From: Actinomycetota bacterium
GTDB taxonomy: Bacteria; Actinomycetota; Actinomycetes; Propionibacteriales; Propionibacteriaceae
Direction of reading: 5' to 3'
Length of the DNA stretch: 33,617 nt
Assembly (NCBI GenBank): GCA_016213595.1
Contig: JACRAA010000317.1
Location: forward strand, 1-33,617
Shown here: in pieces, positions 33,364 to 33,617 of the stretch
Position numbering within the stretch: position 1 is the first letter of the stretch
How the letters are laid out: each line of letters opens with the position of its first letter
The notes under the pieces: generated by a model
The model's database searches: none
Told to the model about the DNA's origin: nothing
The model's input: only the letters and a program-made list of their open reading frames with translations
Position numbers and translations under genes: made by a program

Positions 33364-33617
33364 ATGAACATCGACACGCTCATCAAGGGCGTCTCCGACG
33401 GCATCGGCGAGCAGCTCGCCAAGCGCGGCGACCAGGCCAAGATCATCGAGGACGTACGCGCCTCCATGATCGCCACGAAGCGCGAGATCGCCAACGACGT
33501 CGAGGCCGACCAGGTCCGCGCCGCGAAGGCCCTGATCGACTCGATCGACCAGGACATCACGGAGCGCCGGGCCCGTCTCGACGAGCTCAAGGCCGAGAAG
33601 GCCTCCAACGAGGCCGC
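33364..33617 (+). CDS. HK97-type major capsid protein, N-terminal part (coiled-coil, scaffold-like); continues at position 142 after circularisation
   Basis: ATG at 33364 with upstream AAGGGG; MNIDTLIKGVSDGIGEQLAKRGDQAKIIEDVRASM... stays open to the window end and joins in frame with the ORF at the window start through the 141-nt overlap (total 479 aa). Confidence 0.9.
   Translation, partial: MNIDTLIKGVSDGIGEQLAKRGDQAKIIEDVRASMIATKREIANDVEADQVRAAKALIDSIDQDITERRARLDELKAEKASNEA
33477..33617. repeat. Terminal redundancy, identical to 1-141
   Basis: Direct comparison. Confidence 0.97.

Noticed and set aside
1-33617. CRISPR arrays, tRNA, rRNA, transposons
   Set aside because: No repeat-spacer arrays, no recognisable tRNA or rRNA sequence, no transposase or IS ends were seen; a formal tRNAscan/Infernal run was not possible

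Overview
The window is an essentially complete genome of a GC-rich, temperate, siphovirus-like actinophage or prophage. The first 141 nt (1-141) are identical to the last 141 nt (33477-33617) and the major capsid gene reads in frame across that junction, so the sequence is a circular or circularly permuted unit of 33,476 bp. Order on the circle: HNH/P-loop protein, TerS, TerL, portal, protease, (junction) capsid, head-tail connectors, tail tube, frameshifted tail chaperones, tape measure, tail tip, endolysin/holin, fibre genes including a 10 x 20-aa repeat fibre, and a terminator. Next comes a leftward lysogeny block (small ORF, lipoprotein, Abi_2-type HEPN protein preceded by a structured non-coding region, putative attP region, tyrosine integrase, XRE repressor). 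A rightward early region follows (excise/Cro-like HTH, micro-ORF cluster, RecE-like exonuclease, RecT, RusA, ParB-like gene with an in-frame amber stop, zinc-finger/HTH proteins, wHTH initiator candidate and a four-copy iteron-like repeat). The observations most worth follow-up are: (1) the Abi/HEPN gene with a chain of hairpins and an intrinsic terminator on its own strand just upstream, resembling an RNA-regulated toxin; (2) an iteron-like array of four identical 18-mers with G6 runs; (3) three consecutive, translationally coupled 31-aa membrane micropeptides; (4) an in-frame Shine-Dalgarno plus ATG at the endolysin linker; (5) an amber stop inside a ParB-like gene whose frame stays open for 259 more codons; (6) a CTAGCC motif cluster beside the integrase; (7) an HNH-P-loop fusion beside the terminase. 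No database search was possible. Family names come from recognised sequence motifs only.
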